Source: Nocardia sp. NBC_01730
GTDB lineage: Bacteria; Actinomycetota; Actinomycetes; Mycobacteriales; Mycobacteriaceae
Assembly (NCBI RefSeq): GCF_035920445.1
Contig: NZ_CP109162.1
Location: forward strand, 5,704,001-5,768,000
DNA length: 64,000 nt
Direction of reading: 5' to 3'
Shown here: piece after piece, positions 26,663 through 35,795 of the stretch
How positions within the stretch are numbered: position 1 is the first letter of the stretch
Layout of the letters: the number at the start of each line of letters is the position of its first letter
Notes under the pieces: model-generated
What the model was told of the DNA's origin: nothing
Seen by the model: the letters and a program-made list of their open reading frames with translations, nothing else
Databases searched by the model: none
Translations under genes and position numbers: made by a program

Positions 26663-28009
26663 ATGACCGCGAATGTCATCGGCACTGTCGATCCGGAGCC
26701 CGCTTCAGCCGCGGACCACACGCCCCCGTTGCCGAGCAGGGATCCATTCCACCGGCCACCGAAGGGGTTCGGGGCGAAGACACCCGGCACCATCCTCCGC
26801 AGCAGGAAGATCGAGCTGGCGCTTTTCGGTGTTGTCCCCCAACAGGTCTCGGCGTGGCAGCTACTGTACCGCAGCTCTGACCTGCACGGCGCCCCGGAAG
26901 CGGCGGTCACGACGGTTCTGCTGCCGATCGGCGCCGAGCCGGACGAGGACCGCCCACTACTGGCGTTCCAGACCGCGATCGACGCGGTCACGGAGAAGTG
27001 TTCGCCGTCGTATGCGTTGCGCCACGGCGCCGACGCGCTCGGCTCGGTCACCCAGCTCGAATGGCTGCTCGTCGCGAACGCGCTGCGCCGCGGCTGGGCT
27101 GTCACCATCGCCGACCACGAGGGCCCGCACGGAAACTTCGGTGCCCCGCGCGAGCCCGGCTACCGGACACTCGACGGCATTCGCGCCGCCCTGCGGTTCG
27201 CCCCGCTCGGACTCGGCGCCGACACCCGCGTGGCGGTGTGGGGCTACTCCGGCGGCGGAATGGCCAGCTCGTGGGCAGTCGAGATGGCGCCGACGTACGC
27301 GCCGGAGCTCGACATCGTCGGCGCGGTGCTCGGCGCACCGGTCGGCGACCCCCGCCAGGTGTTCGACCGTCTGAACGGGACCCCCTACTCGGGCCTGCCC
27401 GCCATCGTGATCGCCGCACTGCGCAGGCTGTATCCCGCCCTAGCCGCGGTGATCGACAACGAGCTGACGCCGGAGGGCCACCGCTTCGTCATCCGCGCGG
27501 AGAACGCGACACCGTTGGGCGCGATCCTCGGGCTGGCCAACAAGAAGGTGGACGACTTCCTCAGCCGCCCGCTCGCCGAGGTGCTCGACACACCGCAACT
27601 GCGGGCGATGTTCGATGATCTGCGGCTCGGCAACACGACACCCGCCTGCCCACTGCTCGTAGTGCAGCCAGTGCACGACCAAATCATCCATGTGGACGGC
27701 ATCGACGGTCAGGTAGCGCGTTACCGGCGCGGCGGCGCGAGGGTGACCTATGTACGCGACCGGCTCAGCGAGCACTTCTCGCTGCTGCCGCTGTCCACTC
27801 CGATCAGCCTGGATTGGCTGGCCGAGCGTTTCGCCGGGCAACCGGTGAGCGACGCCAGGGATACGACCGTATGGTCGGTCGCGGCCTCGGCCGCGGGAAT
27901 GCGCGGCCTGCTAGGCATGGCGGTGACCGCGGCCAAGGTCGCACTGGGCCGTCCGCTGCGCCAGGAGCAGGCGCACGCGGCACGGATCGCGCCTGCGCGC
28001 GCCGCCTGA
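26663..28009 (+). CDS. Secretory-lipase-family (LIP) alpha/beta hydrolase
   Basis: 448 residues with the fungal/actinobacterial LIP fold (PF03583-like). The nucleophile elbow GYSGGG places Ser at residue 196. An acid in QPVHDQIIH and a late histidine in SEHFSLLP complete the triad. Family members hydrolyse triacylglycerols or other esters. There is no classical signal peptide: the start MTANVIGTVDPEPAS is hydrophilic, so it may be cytosolic or exported by another route. The ATG at 26663 follows GAGGAGG. I do not recall a lipase between Rv0209 and trmB in M. tuberculosis, so it is likely inserted, consistent with the SDR remnant beside it. Confidence 0.85.
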   Translation: MTANVIGTVDPEPASAADHTPPLPSRDPFHRPPKGFGAKTPGTILRSRKIELALFGVVPQQVSAWQLLYRSSDLHGAPEAAVTTVLLPIGAEPDEDRPLLAFQTAIDAVTEKCSPSYALRHGADALGSVTQLEWLLVANALRRGWAVTIADHEGPHGNFGAPREPGYRTLDGIRAALRFAPLGLGADTRVAVWGYSGGGMASSWAVEMAPTYAPELDIVGAVLGAPVGDPRQVFDRLNGTPYSGLPAIVIAALRRLYPALAAVIDNELTPEGHRFVIRAENATPLGAILGLANKKVDDFLSRPLAEVLDTPQLRAMFDDLRLGNTTPACPLLVVQPVHDQIIHVDGIDGQVARYRRGGARVTYVRDRLSEHFSLLPLSTPISLDWLAERFAGQPVSDARDTTVWSVAASAAGMRGLLGMAVTAAKVALGRPLRQEQAHAARIAPARAA

Positions 28010-28068
28010 CCTCCCGCTCAGTGATCCGAGCGCGACCGACTGCCGCACCGATCGCTCGATGCTGGACA

Positions 28069-28881
28069 ATGGATGCCGTGAACGACGCCGCGAACCATAC
28101 TGCCGAGTCAGTTCCGGGCCCGCCGTCCACAGCTTCGGCTCCGGCTGAAGGCGGGCCCCGACGCAAGACCGGCTCCCGCCTGTATCCACGGGTTACCAGC
28201 TTCCGGTCCCGCCGTGGTGCGCTGACCGCGACCCAACAGCAATCCTGGGACCGGATGTGGCCGACGATCGGCCGCGAAGTCGCCGATGAGCCGTTGGACG
28301 TGTCCGCCTGGTTCGGCCGCGACGCCCCTCTGGTGATCGAAATCGGTTGTGGCACCGGCACCGCGACGGCCACCATGGCACAGGCCGAACCACACCTGAA
28401 CCTGATCGGCATAGAGGTCTACCAACCCGGCCTCGCCCAGCTGGTGCAGCGCATCGAGCGCGAGCGGATCGAGAACATCCGACTGCTGCGCGGCGACGCC
28501 GTCGATGTGCTGGAAAACATGATTGCCGCGAAATCGCTCATGGGCGTTCGCGTCTTCTTCCCCGACCCGTGGCCCAAGGCGCGGCACCACAAGCGGCGGC
28601 TGCTGCAGCCTGCGACGGTCGCGTTGATCGCGAATCGTCTGAAGGAAGGCGGCGTGTTGCACGTCGCCACCGACCACGCAGGCTACGCGGAGCACATCTA
28701 CCAGGTCGGCATGGCAGAACCACTGCTCAGAGGACTGAACGAAACCACGGGAGGGGTCAGCGCCGAGCATCGGGCGACCGCGCCGATCGGCTTCGAACGA
28801 CCGGTCACGAAATTCGAAGGCAAGGCACATCGCGCCGGTAGCGCCATCACAGAGCTCATATGGGGGAAGATCGACCGATGA
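28069..28881 (+). CDS. trmB: tRNA (guanine-N7-)-methyltransferase
   Basis: 270 residues. TrmB methylates G46 of tRNA with SAM. The SAM motif VIEIGCGTGTATATM, the ATDHAGYAEHIYQ segment and the TrmB signature FFPDPWPKARHHKRRLLQP are all present. The first 40 residues are a disordered extension. ATG 28069 is used; a GTG at 28078 is an alternative. The stop overlaps the start of the NYN-like gene (ATGA), and that gene in turn overlaps mmpL3, so an RNA-modification gene heads the MmpL3 transcription unit. Confidence 0.95.
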   Translation: MDAVNDAANHTAESVPGPPSTASAPAEGGPRRKTGSRLYPRVTSFRSRRGALTATQQQSWDRMWPTIGREVADEPLDVSAWFGRDAPLVIEIGCGTGTATATMAQAEPHLNLIGIEVYQPGLAQLVQRIERERIENIRLLRGDAVDVLENMIAAKSLMGVRVFFPDPWPKARHHKRRLLQPATVALIANRLKEGGVLHVATDHAGYAEHIYQVGMAEPLLRGLNETTGGVSAEHRATAPIGFERPVTKFEGKAHRAGSAITELIWGKIDR

Positions 28882-29606
28882 GCGTCAGTGCGATTGCCCA
28901 CGAAGTGGTCGATGTTGCCGGGGAGGTGCAGGGGGGCGGAGCGGAAGGGCTCGGCGGTGTGACGCCGGACGTCCGCCGGGCCCTGCTGGTGTGGGACGCC
29001 CCGAACCTCGACATGGGCCTCGGCGCCATCCTGGGCGGGCGGCCGACCGCCGCCTACCGCCCCCGTTTCGACGCGCTCGGCCGCTGGCTGCTGGCACGAA
29101 CCGCCGAACTGTCGGTTGGCAGCGCGCACCGGGTCGAGCCCGAAGCCACTGTCTTCACCAACATCGCGCCGGGCACCGCGGACGTCGTGCGGCCATGGGT
29201 GGAGGCACTGCGCAACGTCGGTTACGCGGTCTTCGCGAAACCGAAGATCGATGAGGACTCCGATGTCGACGCCGACATGCTCGCGCATATCGCGCTACGC
29301 AGCCGCGGCGCGGGCCTGGCAGGCATCATGGTCGCCTCGGCCGACGGCCAGGCGTTCCGCGAACCGTTGGAGGAGCTCGCCACCACCGGCGTGCCGGTTC
29401 AGGTACTCGGCTTCCGCGAGCACGCGAGTTGGGCCGTAACATCCGATACTCTCGAATTCATCGACCTCGAGGACATTCCGGGCGTGTTCCGTGAACCGCT
29501 GCCCCGAGTGAGCCTCGAATCGCTGCCCGACGAGGGTGCTTGGCTGCAGCCGTTCCGGCCGCTGTCGGCACTGCTCACCTCTCGCCCCGCCCAAGGAGTC
29601 GCTTAG
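28878..29606 (+). CDS. NYN/PIN-like domain protein (Rv0207c-like)
   Basis: 242 residues. ALLVWDAPNLDMGLGAILG, DVDADMLAHIALRS and IMVASADGQAFREPLEEL give the NYN order of acidic residues: an Asp/Asn after strand 1, DxDxD-like in the middle and an SxDG-type loop. This suggests a metal-dependent RNase-like fold. Activity on RNA is inference. The ATG overlaps the trmB stop (ATGA) and the TAG overlaps the mmpL3 GTG, so its amount is tied to both. From memory Rv0207c has the same position, so the linkage is conserved. Confidence 0.7.
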   Translation: MSVSAIAHEVVDVAGEVQGGGAEGLGGVTPDVRRALLVWDAPNLDMGLGAILGGRPTAAYRPRFDALGRWLLARTAELSVGSAHRVEPEATVFTNIAPGTADVVRPWVEALRNVGYAVFAKPKIDEDSDVDADMLAHIALRSRGAGLAGIMVASADGQAFREPLEELATTGVPVQVLGFREHASWAVTSDTLEFIDLEDIPGVFREPLPRVSLESLPDEGAWLQPFRPLSALLTSRPAQGVA

Positions 29607-32600
29607 TGTTCACACGCTGGGGCGATCTGGTCTACCGGCTGCGCTTCGCCACCATCGGCGTCCTCATGGCCGGGCTCCTGGCTCTCGGTGCCTACGGCCT
29701 CGGTCTGGAAGACCACCTCAGCTCCAGCGGGTGGGATGATCCCACGTCGGAATCCGCACGCGCGGCGAAGATCAAGGACGCGGCATTCGACCGGGACCAC
29801 AACTCCGACGTCATCGTGCTGTACACGGCGCCGCAGGGGAAGACCGTCGACGATCCCGAATTCAGCAGCAAGATCGTCGCGAACCTGAACAGCCTGCCGC
29901 GCGATCACCCGAACGAGATCACCAAGATCAACGGGACGTACTGGCGCACCGAAGCGGCGCCCGCGCAGACCAGCCTTTTCGGGTCGAAGGACAAGAAGTA
30001 CGCCTTCGCCTCGATCGCCATCAGGGGCGACAACGACACCGAGATGGTGCGCAACTACCGCAAGGTGAAGGACGTCTTCGATATCCCGGGCGTGGACGTG
30101 CAGGTTGCCGGGTTGCAGGCGGTCGCAGGCACCTTGAACGACACCATGGCCGACGACCAGAAACGGATGGAGATCCTCGCCATCCCGGCCGTGGCCGTGC
30201 TGCTGTTTTTCATCTTCGGCGGGATCGTCGCCGCCGCGCTTCCCCTGATCGTCGGTGGGCTCACGGTGATCGGCGCGTGGGGAATCGTCCGCTTCATCAC
30301 CGAGTTCACCGAGGTGAACTCGTTCGTTTCGCCAGTCGTTTCGATGATCGGACTCGGGCTGGCCATCGACTACGGCTTGTTCATCGTGAGCCGATTCCGT
30401 GAGGAACTCGCGGAGGGGTACAGCACCCGGGCCGCCGTGCGCAGATCGGTGATGACCGCCGGTCGCACGGTCGTGTTCTCCGCGACCATGATCGTCGCCA
30501 GCCTCGGCGGCATGCTGCTGTTCCCGCAAGGCTTTCTCAAATCGGTCGCCTATGGCGCGATCGCGACGGTCACGCTGGCGGCGCTGACCTCGATCACGGT
30601 GTTGCCCGCCATGCTCGGCGTGCTCGGCAAACGCGTCGACATGTTGGGCTTCAGGCGGTTCCGCAAGACCAAGACCGCCGAGGAGGTGGAGAGCGGGTTC
30701 TGGGGCCGATCCACCCGATGGGTGATGAAGCACCCGCTCAAGATCGCGATCCCGCTGTGCATCGTCTTGCTGCTGCTGATCATCCCGGTCAAGAATCTCC
30801 AGTTCGGCGGCATCAACGAGCGTTACCTGCCGCCCGACAACGCGACTCGGCTGGCGCAGAAAGAATTCGACAGCGTCTTCCCGCTGCGCAAGTCCGATCC
30901 GATCGAACTGGTCTTCGTGATCGACAGCACCGACCTGACACCCGCGGTGGGTCAGGCGGTCAAGAACGCGAGCCAGGCGCCCGGGCTCGCGGGAGAGTTC
31001 TCCTACCCGCCGAGTACGGCGCCGAACGATCGCACCATCTTCAAGACCGCGACGACGCTGACCGATTCGGAACACGCCGATCCGACCATCGAGTTCCTAC
31101 GATCGATGGAACTGCCCGATGGCGTCACGATGTTGGTCGGCGGCCAACCGGCGATTCAGAAGGACAGCATCGACGCGCTGCTGGGCCGGATGCCGCTGAT
31201 GATCGGGCTGGTGCTGCTGGTCACGACGCTGCTGATGTTCCTGACCTTCGGATCGCTGGTGCTGCCCATCAAGGCGGCGCTGATGAGCGCGCTCGGACTA
31301 GGGTCCACCCTCGGCATCCTGACCTGGATCTTCGTCGACGGTCATGCCGCGCGCCTGTTGAACTTCACGCCCCAGCCGATCATGTCGCCGGTGCTGGTGC
31401 TGATCATCTCGATCATCTACGGTCTGTCGACCGACTACGAGGTCTTCCTGATGTCGCGCATGGTCGAGGCGCGCGCAACGGGGGCGAGCACGACCGAAGC
31501 GGTCCGGATCGGTACCGCGCAGACCGGGCGCATCATTACCGCGGCGGCGCTGATCCTGCTGGTCGTCACCGGCGCGTTCGCGTTCTCCGACCTGGTGATG
31601 ATGCAGTACATCGCCTACGGCATGATCGCAGCGTTGTTCATCGACGCGACGGTGCTGCGCATGTTGCTCGTTCCGGCCACGATGAAACTCCTCGGCGACG
31701 ACTGCTGGTGGGCGCCTGCCTGGATGAAGAAGGTGCAGGAGAAGATCGGGCTCGGCGAACCGATTCTGGACGATGAGCGTGCCGACGGCGGCGAACTCGT
31801 CGACCTGGTCAAGACCACTCCGATTACCGACCCGGTGACCATGCAGATGGCCGCGGTCGCCGACCCGAACAAGGTGCCGCGTAAACCGCGCAGGCCGCGC
31901 ACCGTCGAGGAGATCGAGGCCGAGGCGCCCACCCGGCGGTTCGACCGGATGCCGCCTGCGGCAACGCCCGCACCTTCCACACCGCAGGCGCCCGCACCCC
32001 TGGATCCGACCCGGCCGCGACCGGCACCAGCAGCGAACTCCCTACCGACACAGGGCGATCACCCCCGCCCGTGGACCCTGAACGGCGCGCGCTCCGCACC
32101 GCCCGACCAGGGTGACCCGCGACCGCCGTCGATGTCCATTCCGCATGATCCGACGGGCCCGCGTTCGAATCCGTCCGCGGGCTTCACGCGGGAGCCGAAC
32201 GGGCCACGCGGAAGTGCACCGTCGACGCCCCCGGAGCATAGTCCGCGCCCCATCACGCCGTCGGTGCTGCCACCCGAACCGCGGCCGACCCCCACGACCG
32301 CGGCCGCACCGGACCCGCAACCGTTCTCGGGCACCGCACCAGAGCTCCGCCCACCCTCGAGCTTCGCACCAGAACCACACCCGCATTCAGGCACCGCACC
32401 GGAACCGCACCGACACTCGGGCATCGCGCCGGAACGGCACCGGCTCTCGAGCACCGCGCCGGGACCGCTCTCGGACCTCGCACAGATTCCGACCGTCGAG
32501 TCGGGCATCGCGCACGGCCCGGCGGTCGACGGGGCACCGCGGCCTGCCACCACGCCACCGGATCCTCGGCCACCCACTACCCCGGGTGACGCCACCAGTA

Positions 32601-32809
32601 GTCCCACCCATCACGCCGCGCCCAGCGACGAGCCGACCGCGGAATCCGCCGCCGGCCCGGACAGCAACCGCAGCAGCATCGAGAACTGGATGGCCGAACT
32701 CCGTTCCTCCCGTCGCCCCATCGGCAAGCCCGACGAAGGCCGCCACCATGGCGGCGACGGACGCACGGTCAGCGTGAACGAGCTGCTGCGCCGCCGCGAT
32801 CGCGAGTGA
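29606..32809 (+). CDS. mmpL3: Trehalose monomycolate transporter MmpL3
   Basis: 1067 residues with the RND/MmpL layout of twelve helices and two periplasmic porter domains. The proton-relay Asp-Tyr pairs are at D255-Y256 (GLAIDYGLF) and D610-Y611 (GLSTDYEVF). MmpL3 moves trehalose monomycolate to the periplasm for outer-membrane building and is usually essential. The GTG at 29606 has AAGGAG 7 bases upstream and overlaps the preceding stop (TAGTG). The M. tuberculosis protein is about 944 residues. The extra length is a cytoplasmic Pro-rich tail (from about residue 790) with imperfect repeats of GTAPEPHPHS type, unlike the conserved core. Confidence 0.95.
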   Translation: MFTRWGDLVYRLRFATIGVLMAGLLALGAYGLGLEDHLSSSGWDDPTSESARAAKIKDAAFDRDHNSDVIVLYTAPQGKTVDDPEFSSKIVANLNSLPRDHPNEITKINGTYWRTEAAPAQTSLFGSKDKKYAFASIAIRGDNDTEMVRNYRKVKDVFDIPGVDVQVAGLQAVAGTLNDTMADDQKRMEILAIPAVAVLLFFIFGGIVAAALPLIVGGLTVIGAWGIVRFITEFTEVNSFVSPVVSMIGLGLAIDYGLFIVSRFREELAEGYSTRAAVRRSVMTAGRTVVFSATMIVASLGGMLLFPQGFLKSVAYGAIATVTLAALTSITVLPAMLGVLGKRVDMLGFRRFRKTKTAEEVESGFWGRSTRWVMKHPLKIAIPLCIVLLLLIIPVKNLQFGGINERYLPPDNATRLAQKEFDSVFPLRKSDPIELVFVIDSTDLTPAVGQAVKNASQAPGLAGEFSYPPSTAPNDRTIFKTATTLTDSEHADPTIEFLRSMELPDGVTMLVGGQPAIQKDSIDALLGRMPLMIGLVLLVTTLLMFLTFGSLVLPIKAALMSALGLGSTLGILTWIFVDGHAARLLNFTPQPIMSPVLVLIISIIYGLSTDYEVFLMSRMVEARATGASTTEAVRIGTAQTGRIITAAALILLVVTGAFAFSDLVMMQYIAYGMIAALFIDATVLRMLLVPATMKLLGDDCWWAPAWMKKVQEKIGLGEPILDDERADGGELVDLVKTTPITDPVTMQMAAVADPNKVPRKPRRPRTVEEIEAEAPTRRFDRMPPAATPAPSTPQAPAPLDPTRPRPAPAANSLPTQGDHPRPWTLNGARSAPPDQGDPRPPSMSIPHDPTGPRSNPSAGFTREPNGPRGSAPSTPPEHSPRPITPSVLPPEPRPTPTTAAAPDPQPFSGTAPELRPPSSFAPEPHPHSGTAPEPHRHSGIAPERHRLSSTAPGPLSDLAQIPTVESGIAHGPAVDGAPRPATTPPDPRPPTTPGDATSSPTHHAAPSDEPTAESAAGPDSNRSSIENWMAELRSSRRPIGKPDEGRHHGGDGRTVSVNELLRRRDRE

Positions 32810-32832
32810 ACAACCACCGTAACTGGGTCGTC

Positions 32833-34941
32833 TCAGCGGACCGCCGCATCACCGGGGTCGCGGCCGGCTCCCGCCTCGGCGAAAGTGCGGGCGTAGCGGG
32901 TTCCGGCTAGGAGGAGCAGAACGCCCACGATCAGGAACGCGGCGACGCGGACCAGACCGTCCAGGGTCGCCAGGTCGAAGAGGAACAGCTTGGCCAAAGC
33001 GGCCGCGGTGACCAGCAATCCGGAGCCGAGGGCGAGTCTCGTGACAGCGGGTGAGCGGGCGAGCCTGCGGAGGCCGAACAACAGGGCGGCGGTGGCGCCT
33101 GACATCCACAAAATCGTCGCGGCGCTGTGGCCGATGAGGAATCCGTTCTGCGCGCCGGTCGCGACACCGATGGACACCGTCGTGGCGGTCACGGCGTAGA
33201 GCCCGGCGGTACTCGCGGCGATCCACCGCACCCCGCTGCTCGTCGCCGTGCCGAGCAGCCGCCGCGCACACGACAGCGCCACCGCGACCACCGCGAGCGC
33301 GAGCACCGCGCCGAGCACGGTAGCAACGCCGAGGCTCGCCTCCGAACGCTGCTGCGAGGCGAGAACTTCCGGCCCCGCGACATTCAGCAGCACGAACCCG
33401 CCGAGCACCGCGAAAGTCGATCCGATTCCCGCCGCGACCCGGGACCGCTGTTGGCCGGCCACACCGAGGAAGGCCAGCGCCACCAGGAACCAGGCGATGG
33501 GCAAGGTGTGCGGCCGAGTCACGCCGACGCACGCCTCGAGCACCGCGATCGAGCCCGCCACGGCGGCGACCCCGGCCGTGTGCGCCGGAATCCTCGCGTG
33601 CTCTCGCAGTTTCGGCACCATGGGCGCCGCGGCGACGAGCAGCAGCACCGCGGCGGTAGCCGACGCGACGACTACCGCGCCGAGCCGCTGGTGGTACAGA
33701 CCCGGCGCGGTCAGCATCGGCACCGTCGCCAGCGCCGTCATCAGCGAGGCGGTGAGGTCGGCGGGAGTGCGCCGCACGACGACGATCGTCCCGGCGAGCC
33801 CGACCAGCGCGACCGCAGCCGCGGCCGCGAGCAGCCATATCCGCTCTCCCGGAGCGGGACTGTCGAGGACCGCGCCCGCGACGAACACGAACGTCGCCAG
33901 CACGGCCGGTACCGTCCGCGCCGCGTGCAGATACGGCCATTTCCGAACCATATGCACCGGCACGCAGGCCAACTGCAGCACAATCAAGAACGCGAGCAGC
34001 ACAAGCTCCGTGGTCAACACCGGCGACAGAAGCGCAGCACCGAGCACGACCAGCACCGCCAACGGCTGCGACCGCCACTGCATCGCCACCCCGATGCCTC
34101 CAGCCGCGACACCGAGCGCCACCGCAAACCCGAGCACCGGGTGCAGCCAGTGATAGATCGCAGTCACAGCGACGACATTCAGGTATGCGCCCGCAATACC
34201 GGTGGCTGCCAGGGCGATGCCGCCAACCCGTCCTCCGGTCCGCCCGAATACTCGTGCACCCGCACCTACCAGCACCGCCGAGAACACCGCACCGGCGGCA
34301 ACCCTCGGCATCGGCCCGAAGAATCCGGCTTGCGCGGCAAGTACCAGCAGCATCACCACACCGATCAGGGTCACCGCTACGCCGGCCACCGCCAGAATCC
34401 GACTGATCACACCGTCCCGCTGCCACCACGGGGTCCGCGGAGCCCGAGGCCCACGCCCACGCGGTGGGACAGGCGGATGCGGCGGCACGGCTCCCGGCAT
34501 CGGCCCGCGCGCATTCGGCGACCACGAAGCACCTCCGCCCCAGGCACCGCCGGGCGGCGTGCCGAAACGCGAAACGTACGCGGGCGACGCGGGAATCGCT
34601 GCTCCGGCCATCGGACCATGCCCGGGCCAAGGCGGTGGCACCGGTGGTACCGCCATCGACCCACCTGGCGGGGTCGAAGCCGAGACCCGATCTCCCGCCG
34701 GGTCCCCGAGCCCACCGGACGCCCAAGCCGCAACACCATGGGAAGCGGACGCGTCGGTCCCACCCGGCACCAGACCGTCCGCATAACCAGCAGCCTGGCT
34801 CCTCTGCACTCCAGCCGAATCCGTCGCAACCTGCTCTCGCAGCAACTCCAGATCCCGCCCGAGCACACCCATTTGCGTCCCCAACGCAGCGAACCCACCG
34901 GAAAGCCGCGAAATCAGCGCCGGATCGATAGATGTAGTCAT
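32833..34941 (-). CDS. DUF2339 polytopic membrane protein
   Basis: About 702 residues. A short N-terminal helical region (LISRLSGGFAALGTQMGVL, LLREQVATDS) and a Pro/Gly-rich linker (residues 50-180) lead to an unbroken series of more than twenty hydrophobic helices. This matches DUF2339, whose function is unknown. Start assigned at ATG 34941; an ATG at 34977 is also in frame. It converges with mmpL3, with 23 bases between stops and no visible hairpin. Roles in envelope organisation are speculative. Confidence 0.75.
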   Translation of the reverse strand: MTTSIDPALISRLSGGFAALGTQMGVLGRDLELLREQVATDSAGVQRSQAAGYADGLVPGGTDASASHGVAAWASGGLGDPAGDRVSASTPPGGSMAVPPVPPPWPGHGPMAGAAIPASPAYVSRFGTPPGGAWGGGASWSPNARGPMPGAVPPHPPVPPRGRGPRAPRTPWWQRDGVISRILAVAGVAVTLIGVVMLLVLAAQAGFFGPMPRVAAGAVFSAVLVGAGARVFGRTGGRVGGIALAATGIAGAYLNVVAVTAIYHWLHPVLGFAVALGVAAGGIGVAMQWRSQPLAVLVVLGAALLSPVLTTELVLLAFLIVLQLACVPVHMVRKWPYLHAARTVPAVLATFVFVAGAVLDSPAPGERIWLLAAAAAVALVGLAGTIVVVRRTPADLTASLMTALATVPMLTAPGLYHQRLGAVVVASATAAVLLLVAAAPMVPKLREHARIPAHTAGVAAVAGSIAVLEACVGVTRPHTLPIAWFLVALAFLGVAGQQRSRVAAGIGSTFAVLGGFVLLNVAGPEVLASQQRSEASLGVATVLGAVLALAVVAVALSCARRLLGTATSSGVRWIAASTAGLYAVTATTVSIGVATGAQNGFLIGHSAATILWMSGATAALLFGLRRLARSPAVTRLALGSGLLVTAAALAKLFLFDLATLDGLVRVAAFLIVGVLLLLAGTRYARTFAEAGAGRDPGDAAVR

Positions 34942-35213
34942 AGCCCCATGCTCAGTGCCGCCGCCCCTCCCGAGCATGAGTAGAAACCCCCGGTAGACAG
35001 CCGATATCTACCCGACATTCGCCACGTCGCCCCACCATGTGGCCGGTTCGTCCGAATCGGCTCTGCGCGGACGGTCCCCGAAACACGGACCAGCCCACCC
35101 CAGCAGCCGAGTGGAACCCCACCGACGAAAGCGGATCCGATCGTGGCCAACGATTTGCACCACGACCGGCGAGTGCCGCTGCGCGCGTTCGCGCGGCGCA
35201 TCGGGGTCGACAC

Positions 35214-35582
35214 CTAGACCGCGCGGTGCTCGGCCGCCCGATCGATCACCTCGTCGAGCACGTCGCGCGAGCGAACGAGATCGGCGATGGTACGGGTGAT
35301 GCGATCCCGTTCGGTCTCCAGCTCGGCCACCAGCTTCGGGGTGGCGTACTCGTTGGGGCCGCCGTCCGCATCCCGCATGCACGGCAGGATCTGTGCGATC
35401 TTCTTGCTGGTGAGGCCTGCCGCGAGCAACTCCTGAATGTGGATGACCCGATCCACCGCCCGTTCCGGGTAGTCGCGATGGCCGCCGGGTGTGCGGTCGG
35501 ATACCAGCATCTTCTGTTCCTCGTAGTAGCGCAGCGACCGCTCGCTGACGCCGGTGCGTGCGGCAAGCTCCCCGATTCGCAT
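35214..35582 (-). CDS. MerR-family transcriptional regulator
   Basis: 122 residues. MRIGELAARTGVSERSLRYYEEQ is the canonical MerR winged-helix start, followed by PGGHRDYPERAVDRVIHI and an antiparallel helix for dimerisation. One cysteine (LPCMRDAD) lies before the dimer helix, so a thiol, metal or small-molecule signal is possible, but the ligand is unknown. The ATG follows GAGGTGAG. A TTGACA overlapping a perfect palindrome lies 44-57 bases upstream, and a longer palindrome lies 120 bases upstream. No neighbouring target gene is obvious. Confidence 0.92.
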   Translation of the reverse strand: MRIGELAARTGVSERSLRYYEEQKMLVSDRTPGGHRDYPERAVDRVIHIQELLAAGLTSKKIAQILPCMRDADGGPNEYATPKLVAELETERDRITRTIADLVRSRDVLDEVIDRAAEHRAV

Positions 35583-35625
35583 CTCTCACCTCGCCTTTCA
35601 CGTTCCGACTTAAATCTCACATCAG

Positions 35626-35639
35626 TGTCAAATTTTGAC
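35626..35639 (-). promoter_or_regulatory. Palindrome GTCAAAATTTGAC overlapping TTGACA upstream of merR
   Basis: A 13-bp perfect palindrome (35627-35639) overlaps a consensus -35 TTGACA on the minus strand. A protein bound here would affect merR transcription. No -10 at the 19-bp spacing usual for MerR promoters is clear. Confidence 0.45.
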
Positions 35640-35700
35640 CATACCCGCATGACGAACGCAATGGCCACCGATCTCTTCCGGTGGTGGCCCCGATGACCTG

Positions 35701-35718
35701 CGTCCGCCGCGGCGGACG
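35701..35718. repeat. 18-bp perfect palindrome CGTCCGCCGCGGCGGACG
   Basis: An uninterrupted 18-bp palindrome lies in the gap between merR and the DUF1707 gene. It has no T-tract, so it may be a protein site or a stalled hairpin rather than a classic terminator. Confidence 0.6.
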
Positions 35719-35795
35719 GCACCCCGACTCCGCTCATGGCCGCGCACTACGCGGACCGTTCCTTCCTGGCCGACCCCGGCCGTCCGAACTCCGGC

